DNA of 28,847 bases from Flavobacteriaceae bacterium UBA3159 (GCA_002364535.1 DEYL01000040.1:5979-34825), one strand, 5' to 3'; shown: positions 13,643 through 22,112, counted from the first letter of the stretch. Notes: generated by a model not told the origin, from the sequence alone. Translations and numbers: made by a program.

Positions 13643-14635
13643 CTAGTCTTTATCTAACTTGTATTTGGCCAAATCCATTCCGAAAGAAAGTCCTTTCAAA
13701 ACCACCAACTCTTCCAATTCTGTCAATGATTTCTTACCAAAGTTTCTGAATTTCATCAAATCGTTCTTGTTGTAGGAAACCAAATCTCCTAGAGTATCAA
13801 CCTCTGCAGCTTTCAAACAATTCAAGGCCCTTACAGAAAGATCCATATCGATCAATTTGGTTTTGAGCAATTGTCTCATGTGCAAAGACTCCTCGTCATA
13901 GGTTTCAGCCTGAGCTATCTCATCGGCTTCCAGAGTGATGCGCTCATCGGAGAACAACAAGAAGTGATGGATAAGTGTTTTAGCAGCCTCGGTCAAGGCA
14001 TCTTTAGGATGAATGGAACCATCGGTAATGATTTCAAAAACCAGTTTTTCGTAATCTGTTTTTTGCTCTACACGAAAATTCTCGATACTGTATTTTACAT
14101 TTTTAACGGGCGTAAAGATGGAATCAATCGCAATCACTCCAAAGGCAGCATTGGCTTTTTTGTTTACTTCGGCCGGAACATAACCTCTCCCTTTTTCGAT
14201 AGTCACTTCAATATTGAGTTGTACTCCTTTTTCAAGGTTACAAATGACCAAATCGGGATTTAAAACCTGAAATCCGGAGATGAATTTTTGAAAGTCAGCA
14301 GCCTTTAATTGGTCTTGACCTCCCACCATGATGGTGACTTTTTCTTCTTCAACATCTTCAATTTGTCTTTTGAACCTCACCTGTTTTAGGTTGAGAATGA
14401 TCTCTGTCACATCTTCCACAATTCCGGGAATGGTAGAAAATTCGTGTTCTATATTTTCAATTTTGACCGAGGTGATCGCAAAACCTTCCAAAGAAGATAG
14501 CAGCACTCTTCTCAGCGCATTTCCAACAGTAAGACCGTATCCGGGCTCCAGAGGACGAAATTCAAATTTACCTTCGAACTCAGAGGAGTCGATCATGATT
14601 ACCTTATCGGGTTTTTGGAAATTTAATATTGCCAT
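13643..14635 (-). CDS. rpoA: DNA-directed RNA polymerase subunit alpha
   Basis: Scaffold on which the RNA polymerase core assembles; its C-terminal domain contacts upstream promoter DNA and activators. The 330 residues show the dimerisation N-terminal domain (GYGLTVGNALRRVLLSSLEG, residues 33-52) and the C-terminal helix-hairpin-helix domain (LDMDLSVRALNCLKAAEVDT through KFRNFGKKSLTELEE). Length and domain order are normal. It sits between rpsD and rplQ as in most bacterial alpha operons. An AGGAAG-like stretch before the ATG is one of the few Shine-Dalgarno-like sequences in the cluster. Confidence 0.98.
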   Translation of the reverse strand: MAILNFQKPDKVIMIDSSEFEGKFEFRPLEPGYGLTVGNALRRVLLSSLEGFAITSVKIENIEHEFSTIPGIVEDVTEIILNLKQVRFKRQIEDVEEEKVTIMVGGQDQLKAADFQKFISGFQVLNPDLVICNLEKGVQLNIEVTIEKGRGYVPAEVNKKANAAFGVIAIDSIFTPVKNVKYSIENFRVEQKTDYEKLVFEIITDGSIHPKDALTEAAKTLIHHFLLFSDERITLEADEIAQAETYDEESLHMRQLLKTKLIDMDLSVRALNCLKAAEVDTLGDLVSYNKNDLMKFRNFGKKSLTELEELVVLKGLSFGMDLAKYKLDKD

Positions 14636-14659
14636 AGTTTCTTTCTTCCTGTGATTAAA

Positions 14660-15265
14660 TTATTTAGAGTACAATTCTACGATCAACTGTTCCTTGATAT
14701 TCTCAGGAATTTGATCGCGCTGAGGGATACTTACAAAATTTCCCTGATAGGTTTCATTATTCCAGCTCATCCATTCGTAAACCGAAGTATTGGCTTCCAA
14801 GGAGGCAGAAATGGACTGTAGAGATTTAGATTTTTCTCTCACCCCAACGGCATCTCCCGGTAGAAGTGTATAAGAAGGAATATTGACCACCTTACCGTTT
14901 ACGCTAATATGTCGGTGTGAAACCAACTGACGTGCAGCGCTTCTTGAAGGTGCTATACCCAAACGATAGACAATATTGTCCAGTCTGGACTCACACAACT
15001 GGAGCAATACCTCACCGGTAACCCCTTTACTGCTGCTTGCTTTTTCAAAAATATTTCTGAACTGACTTTCTAAAATACCATAGGTATATTTTGCTTTTTG
15101 CTTTTCAAGCAACTGAATTGCATATTCAGATTTTTTACCTCGCCTTCTATTGTTTCCGTGTTGTCCGGGAGGGTAATTTCTTTTCTCAAAGGCTTTGTCA
15201 GCTCCGAAAATAGGTTCTCCGAACTTTCTTGCAATCTTTGATTTTGGACCGATATATCTTGCCAT
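14660..15265 (-). CDS. rpsD: Small ribosomal subunit protein uS4 (zinc-free type)
   Basis: Primary 16S rRNA-binding protein that starts assembly of the 30S body; in E. coli it also represses its own operon. The 201 residues contain the N-terminal MARYIGPKSKIARKFG and the S4 RNA-binding domain (CESRLDNIVYRLGIAPSRSAARQLVSHRHI). The cysteine pairs that bind zinc in the C+ form of S4 are absent from the first 50 residues, where NYPPGQHGNNRRRGKKSEYA stands instead. It lies between rpsK (55 bp) and rpoA (24 bp). Confidence 0.97.
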   Translation of the reverse strand: MARYIGPKSKIARKFGEPIFGADKAFEKRNYPPGQHGNNRRRGKKSEYAIQLLEKQKAKYTYGILESQFRNIFEKASSSKGVTGEVLLQLCESRLDNIVYRLGIAPSRSAARQLVSHRHISVNGKVVNIPSYTLLPGDAVGVREKSKSLQSISASLEANTSVYEWMSWNNETYQGNFVSIPQRDQIPENIKEQLIVELYSK

Positions 15266-15320
15266 ATAAAGTGTTTGTGTTTTGAATTAAGGTCTGATCC
15301 TTCTATAACAGGTTAAATAA

Positions 15321-15704
15321 TTATACTCTTCTTCTCTTGGGAGGGCGACAACCGTTGTGCGGTAGTGGGGTAACGTCAACGATTTCGGTTACCTCTATCC
15401 CGTTGTTGTGAAGGGTTCTGATCGCAGACTCACGCCCATTACCGGGACCTTTCACATATACCTTTACTTTTCTTAAACCGGCTTCCAAAGCTACTTTAGA
15501 AACATCCTCGGCAGCTGTTTGAGCAGCGTAAGGTGTATTTTTCTTAGAACCTCTAAAACCCATCTTTCCAGCAGAGGACCAAGCAATGACCTCTCCTTTA
15601 TTGTTGGTCAAAGAAATGATGATGTTGTTAAAAGATGCATTGATATGAGCTTCGCCAAAAGCTTCGACAATGACTTTACGTTTTTTGGTAGTTACTTTTG
15701 CCAT
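15321..15704 (-). CDS. rpsK: Small ribosomal subunit protein uS11
   Basis: Platform protein of the 30S subunit near the E site and the mRNA exit. The 127 residues carry the S11 signatures HINASFNNIIISLTNNKGEV, GFRGSKKNTPYAAQ and the C-terminal TPLPHNGCRPPKRRRV. Length and ends are typical. It follows rpsM by 12 bp and precedes rpsD; the 55-bp gap to rpsD is the longest inside the cluster and shows no clear hairpin. Confidence 0.97.
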   Translation of the reverse strand: MAKVTTKKRKVIVEAFGEAHINASFNNIIISLTNNKGEVIAWSSAGKMGFRGSKKNTPYAAQTAAEDVSKVALEAGLRKVKVYVKGPGNGRESAIRTLHNNGIEVTEIVDVTPLPHNGCRPPKRRRV

Positions 15705-15716
15705 AGTTAATTCCTA

Positions 15717-16091
15717 TTATTTAGTGGCTTTCTTTTTGTTTGCAACGGTCTTCCTTTTCCCTTTTCGGGTTCTGGAATTGTTCTTGGTTCGTTGACCTCT
15801 CAGGGGCAAGCCGGTTCTGTGACGGATTCCTCTATAACAACCAATGTCCATCAATCGCTTGATGTTCAATTGTAACTCGGATCGCAGTTCACCTTCAATC
15901 TTAAAGCTTCCCACAGCCTCACGGATTCTCCCGGTTTCTTCATCTGTCCAATCCGAAACTTTGGTGTCTTCACTGACTTTGGAAATTGCCAATATATCTT
16001 GAGCGCGACTTCTACCGATACCATAAATATAGGTAAGTGCAATAACGCCTCTCTTTTGTTTGGGAATGTCTACCCCTGAAATTCTTGCCAT
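15717..16091 (-). CDS. rpsM: Small ribosomal subunit protein uS13
   Basis: Head protein of the 30S subunit that contacts the P-site tRNA and the 50S subunit. The 124 residues begin MARISGVDIPKQKRGVIALT, contain the helix-hairpin-helix YIYGIGRSRAQDIL, and the signature GCYRGIRHRTGLPLRGQRTK near the C terminus, followed by a lysine-rich tail. It starts three bases after the rpmJ stop codon. Confidence 0.97.
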   Translation of the reverse strand: MARISGVDIPKQKRGVIALTYIYGIGRSRAQDILAISKVSEDTKVSDWTDEETGRIREAVGSFKIEGELRSELQLNIKRLMDIGCYRGIRHRTGLPLRGQRTKNNSRTRKGKRKTVANKKKATK

Positions 16092-16094
16092 AAT

Positions 16095-16211
16095 CTAACC
16101 TTGTCTTTGTTTGAATCGAGGATTTTTCTTATTGATCACGTATAAACGTCCCTTCCTACGGACGATTTTACAATCAACACTTCGTTTTTTTAAGGAAGCT
16201 CTTACTTTCAT
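16095..16211 (-). CDS. rpmJ: Large ribosomal subunit protein bL36 (zinc-free type)
   Basis: A 38-residue protein: MKVRASLKKRSVDCKIVRRK, then GRLYVINKKNPRFKQRQG. The zinc ribbon of the classical form has Cys11, Cys14, Cys27 and His32; here these are Ser11, Cys14, Asn27 and Phe32, so only one ligand is left. This is the C- type. Its place between infA and rpsM is the standard one. The gene is intact with an ATG at 16211 and TAG at 16097-16095. Confidence 0.95.
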   Translation of the reverse strand: MKVRASLKKRSVDCKIVRRKGRLYVINKKNPRFKQRQG

Positions 16212-16220
16212 TTTTCTGTT

Positions 16221-16436
16221 TTAAAATCTATAAGTGATCCTTGCTTTTGATAAATCGTAAGGACTCATTTCTAATTTAACTTTGTCTCCGGGCAACAACT
16301 TGATATAATGCAAACGCATTTTTCCCGAAATATGTGCAGTCACAACGTGACCGTTTTCAAGCTCCACACGAAACATCGCATTAGACAATGCTTCGATGAT
16401 GGTACCTTCTTGTTCTATTGCTGCTTGCTTTGCCAT
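16221..16436 (-). CDS. infA: Translation initiation factor IF-1
   Basis: S1-like OB-fold protein that occupies the A site of the 30S subunit during initiation. The 71 residues show the family sequence EGTIIEALSNAMFRVELENG, HISGKMRLHYIKLLPGDKV and the ending LSKARITYRF. The start is MAKQAAIEQEG. It begins one base after the secY stop codon, so its translation is probably coupled to secY. Confidence 0.98.
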   Translation of the reverse strand: MAKQAAIEQEGTIIEALSNAMFRVELENGHVVTAHISGKMRLHYIKLLPGDKVKLEMSPYDLSKARITYRF

Positions 16437-16437
16437 A

Positions 16438-17793
16438 TTATATCGTTCCTGCTCTTCTATTTCTACTGGTTTTGGACATCAATCCGTCGTAATGACGATT
16501 CAACAAATAAGAATTTACTTGTTGGATCGTATCGATGGCAACTCCTACCATAATCAGTAAGGAAGTTCCTCCATAAAACAAGGCCCAGCCTTGTTGCATT
16601 CCTACTAGTTTGACTACTAATGCTGGAAAAACTGCAATGGCAGCCAAATACAATGACCCGGGGAAAGTGATGTGTGACATTACCGTATCCAAAAATTCTG
16701 AGGTTTCGTTACCGGGTCGAATACCGGGCACAAAACCACCACTTCTTTTCAGATCATCCGACATCTTATTGGTGGGAACCGTAATAGCGGTGTAGAAATA
16801 GGTAAAAATGATGATCAACACAGCAAATAATATATTATACCACAATCCGAAGATATCGGAGAAATTAGTTTGCAACCACTGGCCTGTGGTCGAATCCCCA
16901 AAGGCTCCACCCAAATAGGCGGGGACGAACATTAGTGCCTGAGCAAAAATGATAGGCATTACTCCGGAGGCGTTTAACTTTAAGGGAATATATTGACGTG
17001 ATCCAAATAAATTTTTTTCATTGGTTCCTGCTGCGCTTCTACGCGCATATTGAACAGGAATTTGTCTTACGGCCATTACCAGGAGGACGCTCAACAATAT
17101 GATCACCACCCACAATACCAATTCGATCAGGATCATCATCAATCCACCGTTGTTTTCAGATACACGAGAGACAAACTCTTGTGTAAAAGAAAGCGGAAGG
17201 TTGGCGATGATACCCACCATGATCAACAAAGAAATTCCATTCCCGATTCCCTTATCCGTAATTTTTTCACCCAGCCACATGGCGAATATTGTACCAGTAA
17301 CCAGGATGATGACAGAGGAAATTATAAACATAGGTCCTCTACCGATCACAAAGGCACTATCGGGGACACCCAGGGCAGAAAGGCCATATAAATAAGCGGG
17401 GGCTTGTACCACACAAATCAAAATGGTCAACCATCGGGTGATCTGAGTTCTTTTTTTGTTACCACTCTCTCCTTCCTTTTGTAGTTTTTGCAAATAAGGA
17501 ACTGCAATTCCCATCAACTGCACTACAATGGAAGCAGAGATATACGGCATAATTCCCAAAGCAAAAACAGAGGCATTAGCAAAAGCACCCCCCGTAAAAG
17601 CATTGAGAATTCCCAATAAACCTCCTCCATCAGTACGGTTGGCCAATTCTGCCAATTGTACTGAATCGATCCCAGGCAGAACCACTTGAGCCCCCAAACG
17701 ATAAACCAACAAAAGGGTCAAGGTGGTAGCAATGCGTCCACGCAACTCTTCGATGTTATAAATGTTTAAAATGGTCTCAATAAATTTCTTCAT
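16438..17793 (-). CDS. secY: Protein translocase channel subunit SecY
   Basis: Inner-membrane channel of the Sec pathway, with SecE and SecG, that exports or inserts proteins. The 451 residues show ten hydrophobic segments, the N-terminal IEELRGRIATTLTLLLVYRL, the plug region GGGLLGILNAFTGGAFANAS, and the cytoplasmic loops with QIPVQYARR and FVPGIRPGNETSEFLD that contact SecA and the ribosome. The C terminus HYDGLMSKTSRNRR is basic. It lies between rplO (9 bp) and infA, a usual place at the end of the spc block. Confidence 0.98.
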   Translation of the reverse strand: MKKFIETILNIYNIEELRGRIATTLTLLLVYRLGAQVVLPGIDSVQLAELANRTDGGGLLGILNAFTGGAFANASVFALGIMPYISASIVVQLMGIAVPYLQKLQKEGESGNKKRTQITRWLTILICVVQAPAYLYGLSALGVPDSAFVIGRGPMFIISSVIILVTGTIFAMWLGEKITDKGIGNGISLLIMVGIIANLPLSFTQEFVSRVSENNGGLMMILIELVLWVVIILLSVLLVMAVRQIPVQYARRSAAGTNEKNLFGSRQYIPLKLNASGVMPIIFAQALMFVPAYLGGAFGDSTTGQWLQTNFSDIFGLWYNILFAVLIIIFTYFYTAITVPTNKMSDDLKRSGGFVPGIRPGNETSEFLDTVMSHITFPGSLYLAAIAVFPALVVKLVGMQQGWALFYGGTSLLIMVGVAIDTIQQVNSYLLNRHYDGLMSKTSRNRRAGTI

Positions 17794-17802
17794 CTGTGTT
17801 TG

Positions 17803-18255
17803 TTATATACTAACGGCTTCACCGCCTACTGCCTCAATCGCTGCTTTTGCGGTGGCTGAGAACTTGTGAGCAGATACTTTTAAAGGAGATTCCAATTTTC
17901 CCCTGCCTAATATTTTTACCAATTCGTTTTTTTTAGCCAAACGCAGTTCTACCAATTTATCAAAGGTAACCTCTTTTGTGACCTTTTTTTCTTGCGCGAG
18001 ATTTTGAAGGGTATCCAAGTTGATCCCTTTATAGGCTACTCGATTGATGTTTTTAAACCCAAATTTGGGAACACGTCTTTGCAATGGCATCTGACCTCCT
18101 TCAAAGCCAATCTTTTTGGAGTATCCCGATCTGGACTTGGCCCCTTTGTGACCTCTTGCTGCTGTTCCGCCTTTTCCAGAACCTTCACCACGACCCAATC
18201 GTTTACCTTGTCTTTGGGATGAACCCGCTGCTGGTTTTAAATTTTCTAAACTCAT
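17803..18255 (-). CDS. rplO: Large ribosomal subunit protein uL15
   Basis: Late-assembly protein of the 50S subunit. The N-terminal half is the glycine/arginine-rich extension that runs through rRNA (GKRLGRGEGSGKGGTAARGH, KGAKSRSGYSKKIGFEGGQM). The C-terminal globular domain ends with SAHKFSATAKAAIEAVGGEA. The length of 150 residues is normal. It is 2 bp after rpmD and just before secY, matching the standard order. Confidence 0.97.
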   Translation of the reverse strand: MSLENLKPAAGSSQRQGKRLGRGEGSGKGGTAARGHKGAKSRSGYSKKIGFEGGQMPLQRRVPKFGFKNINRVAYKGINLDTLQNLAQEKKVTKEVTFDKLVELRLAKKNELVKILGRGKLESPLKVSAHKFSATAKAAIEAVGGEAVSI

Positions 18256-18257
18256 CT

Positions 18258-18437
18258 TTAAACTTCTGTGGTTTTAACCAAATGTTTTACTTTACCAATC
18301 ATTCCAAGGATGTTGGGGGTTGCCTCATGGGTAACCTCTTTTCCAATCCCTCTTAGACCCAATGCTTCTAAATTTCTTTTTTGAGATTGCATTCTTTTGA
18401 TGCTGCTTTTGACTTGAGTAACTTTTATCTTGGCCAT
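18258..18437 (-). CDS. rpmD: Large ribosomal subunit protein uL30
   Basis: A 59-residue protein read from ATG 18437 to TAA 18260-18258: MAKIKVTQVKSSIKRMQSQK followed by RNLEALGLRGIGKEVTHEAT and ending HLVKTTEV. The pattern of a basic strand, then LEALGLR, then a helix matches uL30. It sits between rpsE (11 bp) and rplO (2 bp), the standard place. Confidence 0.95.
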   Translation of the reverse strand: MAKIKVTQVKSSIKRMQSQKRNLEALGLRGIGKEVTHEATPNILGMIGKVKHLVKTTEV

Positions 18438-18448
18438 GATCTGAATTC

Positions 18449-18973
18449 TTATCCGTTAAAAACTTTTTCCAAACTAATTCCTCTCTGTTTGGCAATGGTT
18501 TGCGGGCTTCTCAATTGGAGGAGGGCGTCGAAAGTCGCTTTCACCACATTGTGAGGGTTGGAAGACCCTTGTGATTTGGACAAAACATTATGCACTCCAA
18601 CTGCTTCGAGTACCGCACGTACGGCACCTCCGGCTATCACTCCTGTACCTTCGGAAGCTGGTTTTAAAAATACCCTTGCTCCTCCGTATTTCCCTTTTTG
18701 CTCGTGGGGTAATGTCCCTTTGGAAATCGAAATACGAACCAAATTTTTCTTGGCATCTTCAACGGCTTTGGCGATGGCCTCAGAAACTTCTTTTGACTTT
18801 CCTAACCCCTGACCTACAACACCATTTTCATCTCCTACCACTACAATGGCAGAAAAACCAAATGCACGACCTCCTTTGGTCACTTTGGTTACACGCTGAA
18901 CACCTACCAAACGGTCTTTTAGATCGAGGCCCGCTGGTTTTACCAATTCAACATTTTTATAATCTTGATACAT
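18449..18973 (-). CDS. rpsE: Small ribosomal subunit protein uS5
   Basis: Protein at the mRNA entry channel, involved in decoding accuracy and helicase activity. The 174 residues contain the double-stranded-RNA-binding-like domain (LVGVQRVTKVTKGGRAFGFS, VVVGDENGVVGQGLGKSKEV) and the C-terminal domain (GGARVFLKPASEGTGVIAGG, AVRAVLEAVGVHNVLSKSQG). Length and order are normal. It is 9 bp from rplR. Confidence 0.98.
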   Translation of the reverse strand: MYQDYKNVELVKPAGLDLKDRLVGVQRVTKVTKGGRAFGFSAIVVVGDENGVVGQGLGKSKEVSEAIAKAVEDAKKNLVRISISKGTLPHEQKGKYGGARVFLKPASEGTGVIAGGAVRAVLEAVGVHNVLSKSQGSSNPHNVVKATFDALLQLRSPQTIAKQRGISLEKVFNG

Positions 18974-18982
18974 ATGCTTTTT

Positions 18983-19342
18983 TTAAAAATTTAAACCTGC
19001 TTCACGAGCGCCGTCGGCCAATGACTTGACTCTTCCATGATACAAATAACCACTTCGATCAAAACCGATGGTGCTTACACCTGCTTTTTTGGCGCGTTCT
19101 CCAACCAGTTTCCCAACCAACTGGGCTTCGCCAACTTTATTGTCAGCTTTTGCATCTGTCACTTCTTTATCTCTTGAAGATGCAGCGGCAAGGGTCTTTC
19201 CATTCACATCGTCGATAACTTGTGCATAGATTTGCTTATTACTTCTGTAAATAGACAATCGGGGCTTTTCGGTGGTTCCCTGAATGGTCTTTCTGATCCT
19301 TAAGTGGATTCTATTTCTTCTGGCTGATTTTGTTAATCCCAT
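18983..19342 (-). CDS. rplR: Large ribosomal subunit protein uL18
   Basis: Binds 5S rRNA in the central protuberance together with L5. The 119 residues begin with a basic segment (KSARRNRIHLRIRKTIQGTT), followed by PRLSIYRSNKQIYAQVIDD, and end with the signature FDRSGYLYHGRVKSLADGAR and EAGLNF. Length is normal, and it lies between rplF (10 bp) and rpsE. Confidence 0.97.
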   Translation of the reverse strand: MGLTKSARRNRIHLRIRKTIQGTTEKPRLSIYRSNKQIYAQVIDDVNGKTLAAASSRDKEVTDAKADNKVGEAQLVGKLVGERAKKAGVSTIGFDRSGYLYHGRVKSLADGAREAGLNF

Positions 19343-19352
19343 AATGATATGA

Positions 19353-19895
19353 CTATGCAGATTTACCTGCTTTTCTTCTAATTTGTTCTCCTACAAACTT
19401 CACCCCTTTTCCTTTGTAAGGTTCTGGTTTTCTAAAAGATCTGATTTTCGCTGCAACATAACCCAACAATTGTTTGTCGTGAGAGGAAAGTTTAACAATC
19501 GGATTTTTACCTTTTTCTGATACAGTTTCTACTTTTACCTCAGGGGCTATATCAAACAGAATATTGTGAGAAAAGCCCAATGCCAGATCCAATTTTTGAC
19601 CTTGGTTGCTTGCTCGATACCCTACTCCTACCAATTCTAATTCTTTAGTGAATCCCTTGGAAACCCCTTCAACCATATTATTGACTAAAGCACGAAACAA
19701 ACCGTGTTTAGCACGGTGGTCTTTTGAGTCGGTGAGACGATTTACGGTTAAAATATTATCGTCCAGCTCAAAAATTACATCACTGTAGTCTTGCATTAAT
19801 TCCCCCATTTTTCCCTTCACGACGATTTTGTTCGATAGAATGTCAACATTGACACCTTCGGGAATTCTGATGGGATTGTTACCTATTCTAGACAT
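19353..19895 (-). CDS. rplF: Large ribosomal subunit protein uL6
   Basis: 50S protein near the GTPase-associated centre and the sarcin-ricin loop. The 180 residues start MSRIGNNPIRIPEGVNV and show the two tandem L6 domains. The C-terminal signature is IRSFRKPEPYKGKGVKFVGE followed by a basic tail. Length and position between rpsH and rplR are standard. Confidence 0.97.
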   Translation of the reverse strand: MSRIGNNPIRIPEGVNVDILSNKIVVKGKMGELMQDYSDVIFELDDNILTVNRLTDSKDHRAKHGLFRALVNNMVEGVSKGFTKELELVGVGYRASNQGQKLDLALGFSHNILFDIAPEVKVETVSEKGKNPIVKLSSHDKQLLGYVAAKIRSFRKPEPYKGKGVKFVGEQIRRKAGKSA

Positions 19896-19916
19896 TTTTG
19901 TTTTTTTTACTTCTTT

Positions 19917-20318
19917 TTAATAAACGTAACACAGTAATTCTCCCCCAACATGTTGAAGCGAAGCTTGCTTTCCGGTCATCACTCCCTTGGACGTAGATAC
20001 AATTGAAATCCCTAATCCATTCAAAATTCTTGGGTAGCTGTCAGCCGAGGTATACTTTCGCAAACCGGGGGTACTGATTCTTTGTATTTTTTTGATCACA
20101 GGTTCTTTGGTAATATTGTCATACTTGAGTGCAATTTTTATATTACCATGATGGTTTTCGGTTTGTTCAAACTTGTAACTCAGGATATAACCTTGATCGT
20201 ACAATATTTTGGTGATCTCTTTTTTTAATTTTGACGCAGGAATATTAACCACCATGTGTCCGGCGGAGTTGGCGTTTCTGATTCGGGTCAAATAATCTGC
20301 AATAGGATCTGTAAACAT
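19917..20318 (-). CDS. rpsH: Small ribosomal subunit protein uS8
   Basis: Central 16S rRNA-binding protein; in E. coli it represses the spc operon. The 133 residues start MFTDPIADYLTRIRNANSAG and end with the family signature GLGISIVSTSKGVMTGKQAS and GGELLCYVY. Normal length. It is 17 bp from rpsN; no regulatory RNA structure was evaluated. Confidence 0.97.
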   Translation of the reverse strand: MFTDPIADYLTRIRNANSAGHMVVNIPASKLKKEITKILYDQGYILSYKFEQTENHHGNIKIALKYDNITKEPVIKKIQRISTPGLRKYTSADSYPRILNGLGISIVSTSKGVMTGKQASLQHVGGELLCYVY

Positions 20319-20335
20319 ATTTTTTTATTATTGAA

Positions 20336-20605
20336 TTACCAGCTTGCTTTTGTTACACCTGGAATTAATCCTTTGTTTGCCATTTCTCGGAAGGTTACCC
20401 TTGAAATTCCAAACTGACGAATGTATCCTTTGGGACGGCCAGTGAGTTTGCAACGGTTGTGCATTCTTACCGGAGATGCGTTACGCGGCAACTTTTGTAA
20501 AGCTTCGTAATCCCCTGCTTCTTTGAGGGCTTTTCTTTTTGAAGCATACTTGGCAACAGTTTTCGCTCTTTTTCTCTCACGAGCTTTCATTGATTCTTTG
20601 GCCAT
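20336..20605 (-). CDS. rpsN: Small ribosomal subunit protein uS14 (long, zinc-free type)
   Basis: 30S head protein. With 89 residues and only one cysteine in the signature region NRCKLTGRPKGYIRQFGISR, it is the long C- form, not the 61-residue zinc-ribbon form with two CxxC pairs. The N-terminal half is highly basic (MAKESMKARERKRAKTVAKY). It lies 2 bp after rplE, in the standard place. Confidence 0.97.
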   Translation of the reverse strand: MAKESMKARERKRAKTVAKYASKRKALKEAGDYEALQKLPRNASPVRMHNRCKLTGRPKGYIRQFGISRVTFREMANKGLIPGVTKASW

Positions 20606-20607
20606 AG

Positions 20608-21159
20608 CTAATTCTTTTTAAAGGGTAATCCCAATTCGCTCAACAATGACTTTGCTTCTTTGTCTGTTTTGGCAGACGTAACAAAAGAAATATCCATTCC
20701 TGAAATTTTGTTAACCTTGTCTATATCTATTTCGGGGAAAATAATCTGTTCTGTTATCCCCAAGTTATAATTTCCTCTTCCGTCAAAACCATTGGCTTTC
20801 ACTCCCTGAAAATCTCTTACCCTAGGAAGCGCAGAAGTGACCAAACGGTCTAAAAATTCATACATGCGCTCTCCTCTCAGGGTAACCTTGACACCAATGG
20901 GCATTCCTTTTCGCAGCTTAAAGGCAGCAACATCTTTTTTGGAAAAGGTTGAGATGGCTTTCTGTCCGGAGATTACTGTCAGTTCGTCGAGTGCGTAGTC
21001 GATCAATTTTTTATCGGCCACAGCGGCACCTACTCCACGACTCATGACAATCTTTTGAAGCTTGGGAACCTGCATTACATTAGCATACCCAAATTCTTCT
21101 TTCAACGCAGCAATGATGCGGTCGTTGAATTCTTTCTTAAGTCTTGCTTGATAATTCAT
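20608..21159 (-). CDS. rplE: Large ribosomal subunit protein uL5
   Basis: Binds 5S rRNA and contacts the P-site tRNA and the 30S head. The 183 residues contain NVMQVPKLQKIVMSRGVGAA, GQKAISTFSKKDVAAFKLRK, PIGVKVTLRGERMYEFLDRL and the C-terminal GMDISFVTSAKTDKEAKSLL. Its ATG overlaps the rplX stop codon by one base (TAATG), which implies translational coupling. Confidence 0.97.
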   Translation of the reverse strand: MNYQARLKKEFNDRIIAALKEEFGYANVMQVPKLQKIVMSRGVGAAVADKKLIDYALDELTVISGQKAISTFSKKDVAAFKLRKGMPIGVKVTLRGERMYEFLDRLVTSALPRVRDFQGVKANGFDGRGNYNLGITEQIIFPEIDIDKVNKISGMDISFVTSAKTDKEAKSLLSELGLPFKKN

Positions 21160-21470
21160 TACACTACTTCATTATTTTTTTTAGCAAAACGAACCTTGTT
21201 TCCATCTTCTTCTCTATAACCGACACGGGTGGCTTCACCCTCGGCAGTGGTCAAAGAGAGGTTAGAAATATGAATAGGCCCTTCTTTTTCAACAATTCCT
21301 CCTTGAGGATTTTGGGCACTAGGCTTGGCGTGTTTTTTAATCATATTCACGCCCTCGATGATGGCCTTATTTTGGTCACGCATCACCTTGAAAACCTTAC
21401 CTTCTGAACCTTTGTGCTCTCCGGCAATGACAATTACCTTATCGTCTCTTTTTATTTTTATCTTACCCAT
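21159..21470 (-). CDS. rplX: Large ribosomal subunit protein uL24
   Basis: Assembly-initiating 23S rRNA-binding protein at the exit-tunnel rim. The 103 residues show the KOW motif (RDDKVIVIAGEHKGSEGKVF) and the following EGVNMIKKHAKPS and GGIVEKEGPIHISNLSL regions. The stop overlaps the rplE start, and rplN lies 9 bp upstream. Confidence 0.97.
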   Translation of the reverse strand: MGKIKIKRDDKVIVIAGEHKGSEGKVFKVMRDQNKAIIEGVNMIKKHAKPSAQNPQGGIVEKEGPIHISNLSLTTAEGEATRVGYREEDGNKVRFAKKNNEVV

Positions 21471-21479
21471 AATTATGGT

Positions 21480-21848
21480 TTAAAGCACCTCGGGTGCTAA
21501 TGATACAATTTTCATAAATTGCTTGTCACGAAGCTCTCTTGCTACAGGGCCAAAAACACGTGTTCCTATCATTTCTCCGGTAGGATTCAACAATACACAC
21601 GCATTGTCGTCGAAACGGATATAAGATCCATCGATGCGACGAACCTCTTTAGTAGTTCGCACTACAACCGCTTGAGAAACTTGTCCTTTTTTGACCGTTC
21701 CTGAAGGAGATGCTTCTTTGACAGATACTACGATCTTGTCTCCCAAGGAAGCATATCGCCTTTTGGTTCCTCCCAATACCCTAATGGCCAATACTTCTTT
21801 GGCTCCGGTATTGTCAGCTACTTTTAATCTGGATTCTTGTTGTAACAT
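21480..21848 (-). CDS. rplN: Large ribosomal subunit protein uL14
   Basis: Interface protein near the inter-subunit bridges. The 122 residues begin MLQQESRLKVADNTGAKEVL and include the L14 signature VADNTGAK, VRTTKEVRRIDGSYIRFDDN and the ending FMKIVSLAPEVL. Length is exactly that usual for bacteria. It is 2 bp after rpsQ and opens the spc block. Confidence 0.98.
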   Translation of the reverse strand: MLQQESRLKVADNTGAKEVLAIRVLGGTKRRYASLGDKIVVSVKEASPSGTVKKGQVSQAVVVRTTKEVRRIDGSYIRFDDNACVLLNPTGEMIGTRVFGPVARELRDKQFMKIVSLAPEVL

Positions 21849-21850
21849 GA

Positions 21851-22108
21851 TTATTTAGCTCTTTCTATTATTTCAACCAAACGCCAACATTTTGATTTAC
21901 TCAAAGGGCGGGTTTCCATTATCTTAACTGTGTCGCCAATGTTACAATCATTGAGGTGATCGTGTGCGACGTATTTTTTGGTCTTTAAAACAAATTTTCC
22001 ATACATGGGGTGCTTGACTCTTTTGACCTCTGATACAACGATGGATTTTTCCATTTTATTGCTGGTCACAATACCAATACGTTCTTTTCTTAAATTTCTA
22101 TTTTCCAT
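21851..22108 (-). CDS. rpsQ: Small ribosomal subunit protein uS17
   Basis: OB-fold 16S rRNA-binding protein. The start chosen is ATG 22108 (MENRNLRKERIGIVTSNKME), giving 85 residues, the normal length. A longer frame from 22144 (97 residues, beginning MLPSKMKLSPEDM) would overlap rpmC by about 30 bp. The signature is ETRPLSKSKCWRLVEIIERA at the C terminus. A GAGG-containing stretch just before the chosen ATG, right at the rpmC stop, supports this start. Confidence 0.96.
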   Translation of the reverse strand: MENRNLRKERIGIVTSNKMEKSIVVSEVKRVKHPMYGKFVLKTKKYVAHDHLNDCNIGDTVKIMETRPLSKSKCWRLVEIIERAK

Positions 22109-22112
22109 GTCC

